Below, one piece after another: positions 15,201 to 27,200 of a stretch of 64,000 nt of DNA. The DNA comes from Culex pipiens pallens (Eukaryota; Arthropoda; Insecta; Diptera; Culicidae), in contig NC_068938.1 in NCBI RefSeq assembly GCF_016801865.2, positions 93,892,221-93,956,220 of the forward strand, given 5' to 3'. How positions within the stretch are numbered: position 1 is the stretch's first letter; each line of letters opens with the position of its first letter. Made by a program: the position numbers and the translations under genes. The notes beneath the pieces were generated by a model. That model made no database searches. It saw only the letters and a list, made by a program, of their open reading frames with translations, and was not told where the DNA came from.

Positions 15201-18200
15201 ATGGCTGGGTTGCAACGCGAATGCGACCTTCAACTTCCAACCGAGCGTGCGGCCAATCCCGCTGGAACTGCACGTGCAGGGATTCAACATTACGCACAAC
15301 GCGTCGCACATTGCGGCCATGTCCAAACCGGTGTACAACGCCGTAACCAAGTTCAGCCCGCACAAACCGGTGATTGTGTTTGTGAACTCGAGGAAGTTGG
15401 CTCGCTTGCCGGCGATTGATAGTTTGACTTACTGTGCTGCTGAAGCTCAACCGAACCGGTTCTTCCACGCCGAGGAGGAGGACATTAAGCCGTTTTTGGA
15501 TCGCATGACGGATAAAACGTTGAAGGATACACTCTCGCAAGGGGTTGCGTACATCCACGAAGGCTTGACGGCGTCTGATCATCGCATCGTGGAGCAGCTG
15601 TTGGATTCCGGTGCGGTGCAGATTGCCGTCGTCACGCGGGATCTGTGCTGGGGCTTGAACATTTCCGCCTACCTGTTGATCATCATGGACACGCAGTTCT
15701 ACAACGGTAAGAGTCACTCGTACGACGACTACCCGGTCACGGATGTCATGCAGATGGTGGGACGGGCCAACCGTCCGCTAGAGGATGACGACGCCAAGTG
15801 CGTACTGATGTGTCAGAGCTCCAAAAAGGACTTCTTCAAGAAGTTCCTCAACGAGAGTTTACCGGTGGAAAGTCATCTGGATCATCGTATGCACGATCAA
15901 TTCAACGCGGAGATCGTCACCAAAACCATTGAAAACAAACAGGACGCCGTTGATTACCTTACCTAGACGTTCCTGTACCGGCGACTCACCCATAACCCGA
16001 ACTACTACACCCTGCAGGGCGTCACCCACCGACACTTGTCGGACCACCTGTCCGAATTGGTCGAATCGACCCTCTCCGACCTGGAGCAGTCCAAGTGCAT
16101 CAGCGTGGAGGACGAGATGGATACACTGCCGCTGAATCTGCAGTTCAACAGATCACCAGCACCATGCCCGTTTAGCAAACGAGAATTCATTCTGCCGGCA
16201 AGTGTCGAAGCCCCTTGAGGATCATATTTTGTTCACTAATAATACAAGAAGACAACCTAGATGTAGACGTTGGGCCCAGAGGAAGACGCGGATTATTAAT
16301 AAAACACATCACTGGCGGCTAATAACTTTTATTGCCGCCACCACTCGCGTGTCCGACCGCGGTACACTCTGATTGTCACTAACTAACTCTTCTCATCTCT
16401 AGACGTCAACCATAGTTGATCTGTCAGCCAGTGTTGACCAGGGTTAGATTCCTACATCCCTCTCTTCCTTGAAAATGATAGATACTTCACAATTGATAAT
16501 TTAACAGTTTAGCAAACTAGATTGTCCTCATAATTGCCCTGATCTGAACACACGAGTGGATTTATTTTTAATCTAGTATTTGTTGATAACAATAGTATTA
16601 TAATCTTATATCTTTTGCTGAGTCAAACGAGCATTTATGTTTACAGTATAATCTCTTGTCACGTCCTTTGAACTTTGAACTAAGCCATTACACTCAATGA
16701 AGTTTTGTCCTTTCACTCTCCTTTCTTAGCTGTTCAATTTAATTGTTGCTCCGTCACATTTATTAATCTTGTAATTGTAAATCCATAATTCACTACAGTT
16801 AACCGCTATCCAATCGATCCAGTACTACCTCTTCCTTCACTTAAAACAATTTAATTTAAAGTTAATAGAATGCTAAGCGTTTCCCTATTTTGCTATAATT
16901 TGAGCAAATTTAATCAATAAATTTATGAGTCTAAAATCTTGTACGCAGCATTTGTCAGATAGTATTTTTTTAAAAGATTCCAATGCAAATAATATTAGAT
17001 TTTATAAGACACCTGTTTCAGCCTCTTTCTAAAAAATGACTTGTTTTTTTTTTGTTCCCTTTGTTTTGAGTCCGGTAGATTTGAATGAATAAAGATAATC
17101 CTCAACTATCGTTTCACAATTCTATATCTTAAAACAATAACAGTCGCTCAAATAAGTTGTTTGCGGAAACAAGCTGGAGCAGTTCTTTGCGCTGCAAGAG
17201 CTGATGGGAAAGTACCTATGCCCTGCAGTTAAAGTCTTAGCCTTAATAAACTAACTGACATTTTTTTTTCTGTGATATAAACTTAAGCTTTCCTATCCTT
17301 TTTCTTCTCCCCTAGCAAAAGTAGCAGTTGTTTTAAACAGTTTTATCTGCTCTCGCTTAATTTATTGAAATTACTGAACTTATTTCGTCCAATGATTGTA
17401 TCTGAATTATTTTGTAGCTGTAAGTATCTCCAAAACTCTGCATTTTGTAATTAGTTAGGCAAAATGTATTATGATAAATGCAACTAATAAACATGAATTG
17501 AATATACATTATTTCTCATTCATTGTCTTATGGAGTTACCGATTATTAACAATTTCACGGTGCCTATCAATCAGAGCCCCCTGCATCAATACTCCTTCAC
17601 ACATTCCCCAGCATTTAATCAACCCCATAAAGCAGCGTCTCCAAAATTACTTACCACAACACCTAACTATTTGTACAATCAAATTATAACGGAATTGGGT
17701 CCGTCAACCTGACAATTCTGGAATACGAAGACAACTTCGCACCCCCAAACAGAACCCTATCTTGCAACCATCCTCCTTCAAATCTTAAGGACATCCCTTA
17801 GTTCATCAGCAGTCTCCAGGTGAGCCGCCAGTCAACTCGGCTCCGGGCCGCACACACTCCGTCCAGGTCGGCACCCCGCCCGCCTGGCTCTCTTGCCATG
17901 CGCACGACCCAAAGGATCCGATAAACCCAGGTGACTCTCTGAAAACCCGGTTTGCCGTTGAGCTGCATTAGCTCGTGGTTCATCCTTCCCCTCTGTGTGT
18001 TGTTCACGCGGAATTCGGCCTAACGCAGTAAGACCTCTCCGAACGAACTACGTGTGCTGGCAAAACCTCCTCCTCCTGTGACCTGTTGCTAATGAAACTC
18101 AGTAATAAAAAAAAGTATTTTGTAGGTTTAATCACTGATTGTGTTATAGTATTTAAGAGCAGGTTAAAGTTTGGCTTTACAACTTCTACATTATTAGAAC

Positions 18201-21200
18201 ACAATATCTTGCCTCTTGTATACGTTTGATGAGTACATAACCTTAACGAATTAAAACAAACCTTCCACTTTAACGTTCCCAGATCTTTTATGGCCCCTAT
18301 TGTAAGATTCTGCTCGCACCTAGGAGTCTGAAGGCTTGAATGGGAAGAGCACCCAAACCTCTTTTTACTCCTTCCACCCACGGATTCGATCTGACGATCT
18401 TTGGATTGCAAGTCCAGCCGCCGACCAGCGACTCTACCGGAGCAGGTTTGGTTTGGTGTGTTGTTTGTTCGTATATCAGGGAGACGACTTCTACGCCTGG
18501 AATTACTCTACGGCCTAACAACAACTAAGGGCGAAGACCAGCGTTTTACTCCCCATCCGAATGGAAGTCAATAGAAGATGGGAAACGAACCCCTGATCAT
18601 CCGCTTACAACGCGAACAGCGTAACCATTCGACCACGCCTGCACCCAAACGAATTACCAAATACCCTAAACTTTCCTGTTACTTTTCAATCATTTCAACT
18701 GTTAACTTGTGCAAAAATGATCCCTAATGGCACTACTGAACTTCCTTAAAAATATCCTCGTAGTTTGTACCTTGAATTCCTAACTTTAACAGTAACTGTT
18801 ACTTACGACAATGTTACAATGTTGACGAATACAAATCTTTCTAACTTCACCTTTCGATGATCATACACAAGCCTGCAGCCCCTACCCCAGGCCTAAATAT
18901 TAACAAGCCATCTATACGCTAGGCAGAGCGAAAATCCAGAAGCCACCTCTTCATCATGCTTCCGTGTAATTATCCGCAAGCCATCTCTCCCCCAGGTATG
19001 AGTGGACAATCACAAGCCTTTTCTCCCCCAGGCCTTACAGCAGATATTCACAAGCCATCTCTCCACCAGGCATGAGTGAACATCCACCAGCCTCCTCTTC
19101 ACCAGGCTTCCATGTAATCATCCACAAGCCATCTCTCCACCAGGCATGAGTGGACAATCACAAGCCTCTTCTCCCCCAGGCCTTACAGCAGATATTCACG
19201 AGCCATCTCTCCACCAGGCATGAGTGAACATCCACCAGCCTCTCAACGGCACTAAGCCATCCCCCGGCACTAAGCCAACCCCCGGCACTAAGCCAACCTC
19301 CGGCACTAAGCCAACCCTCGGCACTAAGCCAACCTCCGGCACTAAGCCAACCCCTGGCACTAAGCCAACCTCCGGCACTAAGCCAACCCCCGGCACTAAG
19401 CCAACCCCCGGCACTAAGCCATCCCCCGGCACTAAGCCAACCCTCGGCACTAAGCCAACCTCCGGCACTAAGCCAACCCTCGGCACTAAGCCATCCCCCG
19501 GCACTAAGCCATCCCCCGGCACTAAGCCAACCTCCGGCACTAAGCCAACCCCCGGCACTAAGCCAACCCCCGGCACTAAGCCAACCTCCGGCACTAAGCC
19601 ATCCCCCGGCACTAAGCCATCCACCTTCGACACTAAGCCATCCACCTTCGACACTAAGCCATCCATAACTTTTTAGAACAAGATCACCAGATATCAGCTG
19701 CACTGAAGGATCAACTGTATCGTTGCTTCAAATCAGCCATACGATTTGTACACAACCTTCGCCGACGTGATACCACAGCAGCTGTCCGCAACTCTGTCCT
19801 TGGAATTGACTTGCCATCGAAATACCGCCTAAGGATCTGCAGTTTCATTAGACAAGCCGACTACGACAACCTACCAGACTACATCCATCAACACCTGCAA
19901 CACAGTCAGCAGCAGCGAACCCGCTGCTTCATCATCCCTAGACACACCACTTCAAGCGGAAAAAGTGTCCTGGTTCACGGAGCTACCTGCTGGAACTCTT
20001 TACCAATCGATTCTACTTAATTTTAGTTTAACGAATAGTTAAAGTACTCAGTTTGTATGGATTATTTCTATCAATTATATTGTTCCTACATTTACTTCCT
20101 TGACCTGATAAAAAAGTTGTTAACTAACAGGTTATCGTTATAAATAAACGCACAAATTACAATTACCTAAGTACACGCGTGCAAAAACAGTTCACAAGGG
20201 CTGTCAAATTTCTAACCTTAGAACCGAGTCAGTTTCAGATTGAACTGAATTAAGCGCTGAACTGAAATGCGGCAACCATGCCTAACCAGCTTCCAAACGA
20301 ATGCACCAATAGAAACGCTCTTTGAATTATGCCCACAAGATTCCAATCACTTCAACCGACTACCAACTGTTTTCCATTTTGCGAGTGAAGAAATGAATCA
20401 AAATACCAGATTAACCTGTCGTCTTGTCTCTAGTGACCCTATTTGAATGAAATAAGGTCAAGACAACTTTCCTCTGACCGACTGGCATTCTCGATTGCGA
20501 GATTCCTACTCGAAACTAGGTTACCGAAAGCTTGATCGTTGAGGCAATTGCAAACCCTATTTTTACACCTTAGCTTCCATTCCATTCGAACTGATGACCT
20601 TTGGAGTCCAACTGCCTACTTGCGACTCCACCAAAACAGGACCCAGGGAAACGTCTCCTACCCCTGGACTGAGCTAACAACCTAACCTCTTGGTTAGACT
20701 GGGGCCGACATTTACTTCCCCATCCGACGGAAGGTGTGATCAGACAAATCACGTCTCGAAAAATGCCACCGGGACCTTCTGGGATCGAACTCAAGCCGAC
20801 TGAGTGAGAGGAAACTACGCTTACTCCACACCACGTGTCCCGGCTCCTCTGACCTTTATAACACAAAAAAAAGATGCTATTTAAAACTTAAATTACGGCC
20901 GTTTGTTATCCAAAACGAAGACTTTTAAGAGGACCCAAAACTGAGTACAAAACTGAAAATCAAGTCAAACCTAACTGACCCTCTTTAGCCGTGTAACTAT
21001 GTAAACAAATGCACAATGTGTATATTTTTCATTCAACTGCCACCGCTTACGTGTACACGCATACACTCTTACTGCTTTCACAATCTCACGCACCCGCTTA
21101 CATACTTACAGATTGTTGTTCTTATAATTCCTCCTCCACCTCTTCACAAAAATTACCGTACACTACCTTAGATTTCCTGAGACACTTCCACTTTCACTGG

Positions 21201-24200
21201 ATATTTTCTCCTCGTCGCCAATGTAGACGTTGGGCCCAGAGGAAGACGCGGATTATTAATAAAACACATCACTGGCGGCTAATAACTTTTATTGCCGCCA
21301 CCACTCGCGTGTCCGACCGCGGTACACTCTGATTGTCACTAACTAACTCTTCTCATCTCTAGACGTCAACCATAGTTGATCTGTCAGCCAGTGTTGACCA
21401 GGGTTAGATTCCTACACTAGAGTCCAGTCCCCCCCCCCCCTCCCCCATCCTTCCCCGCCCATATAATTTTATTATTTAATATGAATGAAATCGACACATC
21501 GAGAACAAATGTAGATTAAAAAGATCAGCTCCAAGACGGCAATCGTGTTCCGGTAATCGTCCAGGTAAATGTTCAGGTAGGTTGGCGATATGTCCAAGGT
21601 ATTACACGTTGATGTGCTAGGTTTCCTTCATCGGTGCTGCGGTGTGGTCCAGACAAACGTGCACGAAGTTCTGGATCTGGTGCCAGGAACTCTGCGACGT
21701 TCTTCACCCGCTGTTTTTGCTTCTCTAACGAGTTGGAAGCGTTCGTGTTGTCAACCTGCTTGGAACCGATCGAGTACACAAATTCGGAGTCCTGGAGCGA
21801 ACTAACCGCTTCGCAAACGCTCCTAATCACTTTGCGTGTTTTGATATTCTCGTCGCTGGACAGTAGCCGCGAGGTGTGCTCTGTAACACCGCAGATCAAA
21901 CCTATGTACCAGGATTGCGCGGGAAGTTCTAAGAAAAGAAGCATTTCATTAATGACCTTCTAATTTTAATTTATCATACGAAAACTTACACTTGTGGTAC
22001 CTTTAACTCCGCGTTGAGGAGCAGCTTGATGTTGTTCGACAGCTTTCGGCGAGTCTTGGCCGATCATGACGACCATCAGGTTCATCCACAACGCCTCCGG
22101 AAGGCTCATTTTGTAGCATCCCGATTCCTTGATCAGGGAGACTCGTCGGAAGAAGCCGGTCAGTGATTGCGCGGTACGTTTGGTTCGCGGATCAGCTTCA
22201 CTTATTCACGATCGGTTCGACGAGTATGAACTCGTTCATGCCGCTCATCGCCAGGCCTGAATCGGTCTTGGTAAGTCAATCGAACGGAACGTCGGTCAGC
22301 TTGACGAGTAAGTCGTTCAGCGATCGAAACAGCGAGACTAAGAGGTCGGCGCCGATACTCTTGCCCAAGCTCACAATCACGATCTTCAGCAGGTATTTCT
22401 TTATCCGTTCGATACCTTTGTTCTTGGGGGAAATTCGCTGCATGATCTGACTGCGGTGCTTCCAATAGGCGCTGAACACGTCGATCATCTCGCGATAGAA
22501 CGTGGTGAACTCCGTCGATCGGAGCATCATAAGGTTGATGAACTCGAGCGGAGCTTGCAGAAATTGCGCATCCTTGCCGTAACGTGCCGAGGCCATCAGC
22601 GGAAACGTCTGCACTATGAACCGGGCCGTGTTGAATGTGATAACCCGAATCGTCCCCAGCTGGGCGTGGCTTGCACTGATCAGAAGTTGAAAGATTCAGC
22701 AAGCTGCGCCCGCCGAGGAGTTCCATCATCACCTCTTCCAGCCCAAGACACAGCGAATAGAAGATCGGATTAACCGAGATGACCCCACCGAGTCAATCAC
22801 GCCTTATCCGGGTCGTGAAACATTAGCAACACGCCGGGCTCAACTTCTATCAGCGTTCCCTGCAGGACGTCATTCAGCCGGTTGCGCAGAAATTCCGGGG
22901 CCGTGTCCAGCAGGGCGGTCACGTGCATTTCCAACACTTTGTCGCACAGCAGTTGCAGCGTGGAGTTCAACTTGCACGTCGCGTCCTCGGTGGTAAACAA
23001 TCAACTGGTCAAATAAAAAATAATTAGAATCTTACATTTCCCAGTCGGGTGTTTCGCTTTGGGCCATCTCACCCGCGAGAAATAGTGCAAGCAGTTGTAC
23101 ACCTCAGCCAACGCGTCCGGACCTGATGGATATAATTGGCCTGCAGTTGCAGCTGGCAGTGTTGTGAAGTGGAGCTGAAAGAAAATGTTACGATCATCAC
23201 ATCAACCGCTAACAAAAACCAATGAAAAATACTCACCCTGCGCCTTGTGGTTCGGACTTTGGCCAGGTCGTAGTGATGGTCACAGCATTTCCCGCGATCC
23301 GGGCCAGTTGGAAGCGGCTGTGCCGTCGTAAACGGACTTCCATCGGTGTCCGATTGTCCGTCCATGTACGGCATGTTTGTCGGTCCCGGTAAGTGGGCTA
23401 TCGGACTTGGTTGAGGATTCAACAGGGATGACGGCATAAGACCACTTGGTGAAGGATGTGGCATGTGAGCATCGGGTGGTGAGGTCAAGTTGAAGTTGGG
23501 ATGGTTCTGGGAGCCACCTTCGCCCATACTTTGCAAGTGAGGAGAGGCTGGATTTGACCCGGAAGGTGGTGTGAGTCGGGCGGTGAATCGAAGACTCGGA
23601 TCGCGAGGACTTTGCGGACTTCGCATGCTTCCGCCGCCGAAGAAGGCATATCCGACCAAGGGCGGTCCACCGTGCCCATCTTACATCTTGATTGGAGACG
23701 GTGAATTGTCGTCCTCGGATAGGGACACTCTCCGGTTGACGGCCGTTTCTTTCAGCATAATGACTGCTCCTGGACCTGCAGTTCTCAGCCAGCTACGCGT
23801 TGATAATTGGCGCCCTCTGGCAAATCTCCTTGTTCAAGATCTGCACCATCATCTCCCACTTCCGTTGCCATTGGGGGTCGCTTAATCCGGCTTGGCCGCC
23901 GACTGGCACTAAACACTTCGTCCGTCAAGATGGTGCTGAACTCGATGTCCACCGGAAGATCTAAAGTCGAGGAAGATATCGTCGGGATCAGTAAGAAGAC
24001 TTCTTAGTACCGAGGTAGGATGCCGTCTGCCAGACTAATCAGAAGAAACCAACGTTGTCGTTGTGCAAAGCGCAGTGTGGATCGGAGCGGCAATCTGTAT
24101 TTCCGACGACTGTTAAAATTTTCGCCGGAAGCTATTTTACGAATCTTGAAGACAAAAATTGATGGTTCCTCTGTCACTTCCCATCCTCTCGTTTCTTCGC

Positions 24201-27200
24201 CAACTGAACCGTATTCGCGTACACAACTCTTGCGGCGTTAGTGTTTCGTGCAATCTCCTCAAATCCACGAGTCCTTCCAGCCACAACTCACCGCCAGCCC
24301 TCTGCCTCTTCGACGTTTGGTTGTCCATCCGCTGTCCAGCTTCCACTTCCATCTCGGCATCTGCAGCCGAAACTCACTCGGATTACCTCCCCCCTCACCT
24401 CGTCCTATCCTTCCCGCAGCTGCAGCCTACAACAGCCTTCCGATTCCGCACAGTTAAACGTCGTCGGTTAAACGTTTGTTTTCGGTTCCGGCCGAGTTGT
24501 GGTCGATTCCAGTTGGGAAAATAAAAATTCGCAGCAGAACCAGAAATATTTTTTGGCGGAGACATTCAAACAAAAACAATGGTTTGACAGATCTAGCTGT
24601 CAAAAGCTGGGAGAGAAAGAGAAAAAATGACGATGGCGGCTGCTGTCACGCTGGTAGTAAGCGATTTAAAAAATGTATGGGGGAAATCAATTTAAATTCA
24701 ATATTTCCTTAATTAAAGATCGGTTGGGGATAAAATTTGACCTGGTGAAAGCTAATTTTTTTGTGAATCGGCAGGTCAAATTTCGACACCCTGCGATTTG
24801 GAGTTGCTGAGATATTTACAAAAAAGAAAAAAAATCAGAACAAATTTGAAATTCTTACTACCAAACGAACAGCGCCATCTATGAGAAATTTTGGCCCGTC
24901 CGGTAATCCATTGGGTCCTGAAATAAAGTTTAAATTGGTGATATTATTGTTGACAACGATATTTTTTCTAATTTTTCTGAGTACAATGACCCTTTGTACG
25001 ACCGCAAAGAATTTAAAACCAATTTTCTTTAGGGCAACTCCGCGGCCCATCTTAACAGAAAGTATTTTTTTGCACCAAAATAAAAAAAAAGTTATCAGAA
25101 ATGGCTTTTAAGTATGTTTCGTAAGGTTATACATTAAATTTGACGTAGAGCTTTAGATCCCCATTTCCTTCGATTCAATGTGATTATGCTTCAATTCATG
25201 TTGTGAGAGAAAATTAATTCACATTTCTCAGACCCAAAATATGTGATCATTTTTGTACTACTGTGTGATTAACGTTTTCTAAACATCCATCCTCAAAACA
25301 TGTATAAAGTGAGCTAGCAATGTATTTATTTTTTGTTCCTAGTGCGTATTGGCCCTTAGAAAAAAAAATTATTGAAAAAATAAAAATGTATACAAGGTAT
25401 ACAAAAATAATTATCTTTAATTACAAAATGCTGAAAATCGATTTGTTATGGGTTGAACCAACGGAAACCTCAGAAGATAAAACATTTTCAATTTATTTAA
25501 TCAAAAATGGGGCAAACCGGATCATTTTCCGGATCATGATAAGACTATCACAAATCGATGAAGAAAAAAAACTAAGGAGAAAATATGAAATAGTTATTCG
25601 AGAATGTAACAGGCTCAAAATTTACTAATTTTAGTCTCTGAACTCAAATTAATTTCTCAAATATTTTTTATGGTACAGTTTACAGTTTTTTGCAAAACGA
25701 AAAATGCGAATTTAATACATAAGGAATAATTATATGGAACAGTACCAACTTTGGTAGAGAAGTGTTCAAAGTAGGTACCTTAAGAAGTTGTTTTCAACAA
25801 ACTTTGAAAAGTTTTAAAAGTTAGCAAAAAAAGATAAATAATATTGTTTTTATACTATATCATGTCATGTGTCATGTTTTTCTCAATGAAAATGAGATTC
25901 TTTGGGCAATTTTACATTAAAAACAGTTAGAAAAAAGCTTCTAATTACAAGGTGTGTATGTTATTGAAACAAAATTCAAAAAATCTTCAGATTTATAGTC
26001 ATATTTAGTGGAACAAGTTTCATAGTAAATTTAGATATTTTTTATTCATGCTACAAAATTAGATTTGGTGACAACAAAATTTGATACTTTTATAAAATTA
26101 TCAATTTTTAATGATTTTTGACCAAATCCTGATCAAATTAAAAAAAAATCACTTAAACTCAAATGTACATGAATTTTATAAAAAGTTGTTGGACTTAGTT
26201 AAACAAACATTATATTGTTAATTTTTCAAATGAAACATTTAAAGTAACCTTTACCAATGGTCAATTTGACGTAAGGAATTCAATATGCACACTTTTAAAC
26301 TGAAATCAGTAAGAAACACTGTCAAAGTCGCCCTGGTTTTTTTTAATAACAATTTTTAACATAACTATTTTGTAAAGCAATATGAAAAAAAATACATTTT
26401 TTTTGTAAAAACGTACATGGACACTGTCTGGCCTACCCAGTACATGTTTTAAAAATATAAATAATGAGACAAGTCTAACCGTTCGAATAATGTTTGAAAA
26501 ATAAACTGAATCCTATCAATGTCACCCCGGTTTACGGTATTCGAATATCTAAGCTCGATCAAAAACTTAAGATAACCGAACTTTAAATAGTCGAATCTTC
26601 AAATAATCGTGGTTTCTAATTTATTTAGAAGCAACCCCGCATTTACATTAACGTAAAAAAACAATGCTGGAAACTATATTTTTGGAATGATATCAGTTGA
26701 TTGCACTTCATAAATTTAAAGCATTTAAAAAAACTTTAATTTGTAAAGTATGCATGAAACAACTTTGAAAAATAATTGACACATTGATACATTGATTTAA
26801 AAATTTATTTGCGAATCCTTAAACTGAAAAAATAAAAAAAATATTATGAATTGTCCTTAGTAGAAAGAAGTCGAAAAACCCCAAATCAGCAATGCACAGT
26901 GGTCCAGATCGCAAAATTAAGTGGAAAAAAATCCTGTTAATGAACTGCTCTCATTTTTGAGTATATCGAGTAAAATTCTTGAGGAATCCGATACAAATAT
27001 TTTTAGAAACAGGTCGTTTGGTCCAGCACCGTTAAATAGACATTTTTCAAGTTTCATGCAACTTTTTCAAATATTTTTGAAAATATGAATTTTTAAACTA
27101 TTTTTTCTTTATAGTCCATCTGAAAAAAAAAACTTGATAGATTAGGCTTCTGAGTTCTAAAAAACAAACAAAATAAAAAAAAACTCATTGTGTACCTCTT

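Larger units (their letters stand above)
16262..21416 (-). mobile_element. Non-autonomous LTR retrotransposon, 5155 bp, recent insertion, no gag-pol
   Basis: Two 195-bp direct repeats, 16262-16456 and 21222-21416, are identical over their whole length, begin TGTAG and end CTACA, and are flanked by the same 5-bp target duplication CTAGA (16257-16261 and 21417-21421). Orientation is minus: reading that strand, TTGGCGACGAGGAG follows the 5' LTR as a tRNA primer-binding site, and GGAAGAGAGGGA abuts the 3' LTR as a polypurine tract. The interior (16457-21221) has no recognisable gag, protease, reverse transcriptase, RNase H or integrase in any frame. Identical LTRs imply a young copy. By structure it is a LARD-like element that must use proteins from another element; the parent family is not identifiable from the LTR alone. 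Confidence 0.9.

Noticed and set aside
14129..15717. Long - strand frames (164 and 396 codons) opposite the Brr2 copy
   Set aside because: They are antisense shadows of GC-rich third positions in the Brr2-derived sequence and have no recognisable domain.
19158..19703. Long periodic reading frames of 150-181 codons on both strands
   Set aside because: They arise because the 18-bp minisatellite unit is a multiple of three; the same array is open in several frames and no start or domain supports a protein.
16262..21416. CRISPR-like or satellite array reading of the repeats
   Set aside because: The paired repeats are LTRs with a target duplication, and the 18-bp array has no spacers; the genome is eukaryotic.
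25320..25628. 102-codon AT-rich frame
   Set aside because: Lysine/isoleucine-rich translation typical of chance frames in AT-rich introns.
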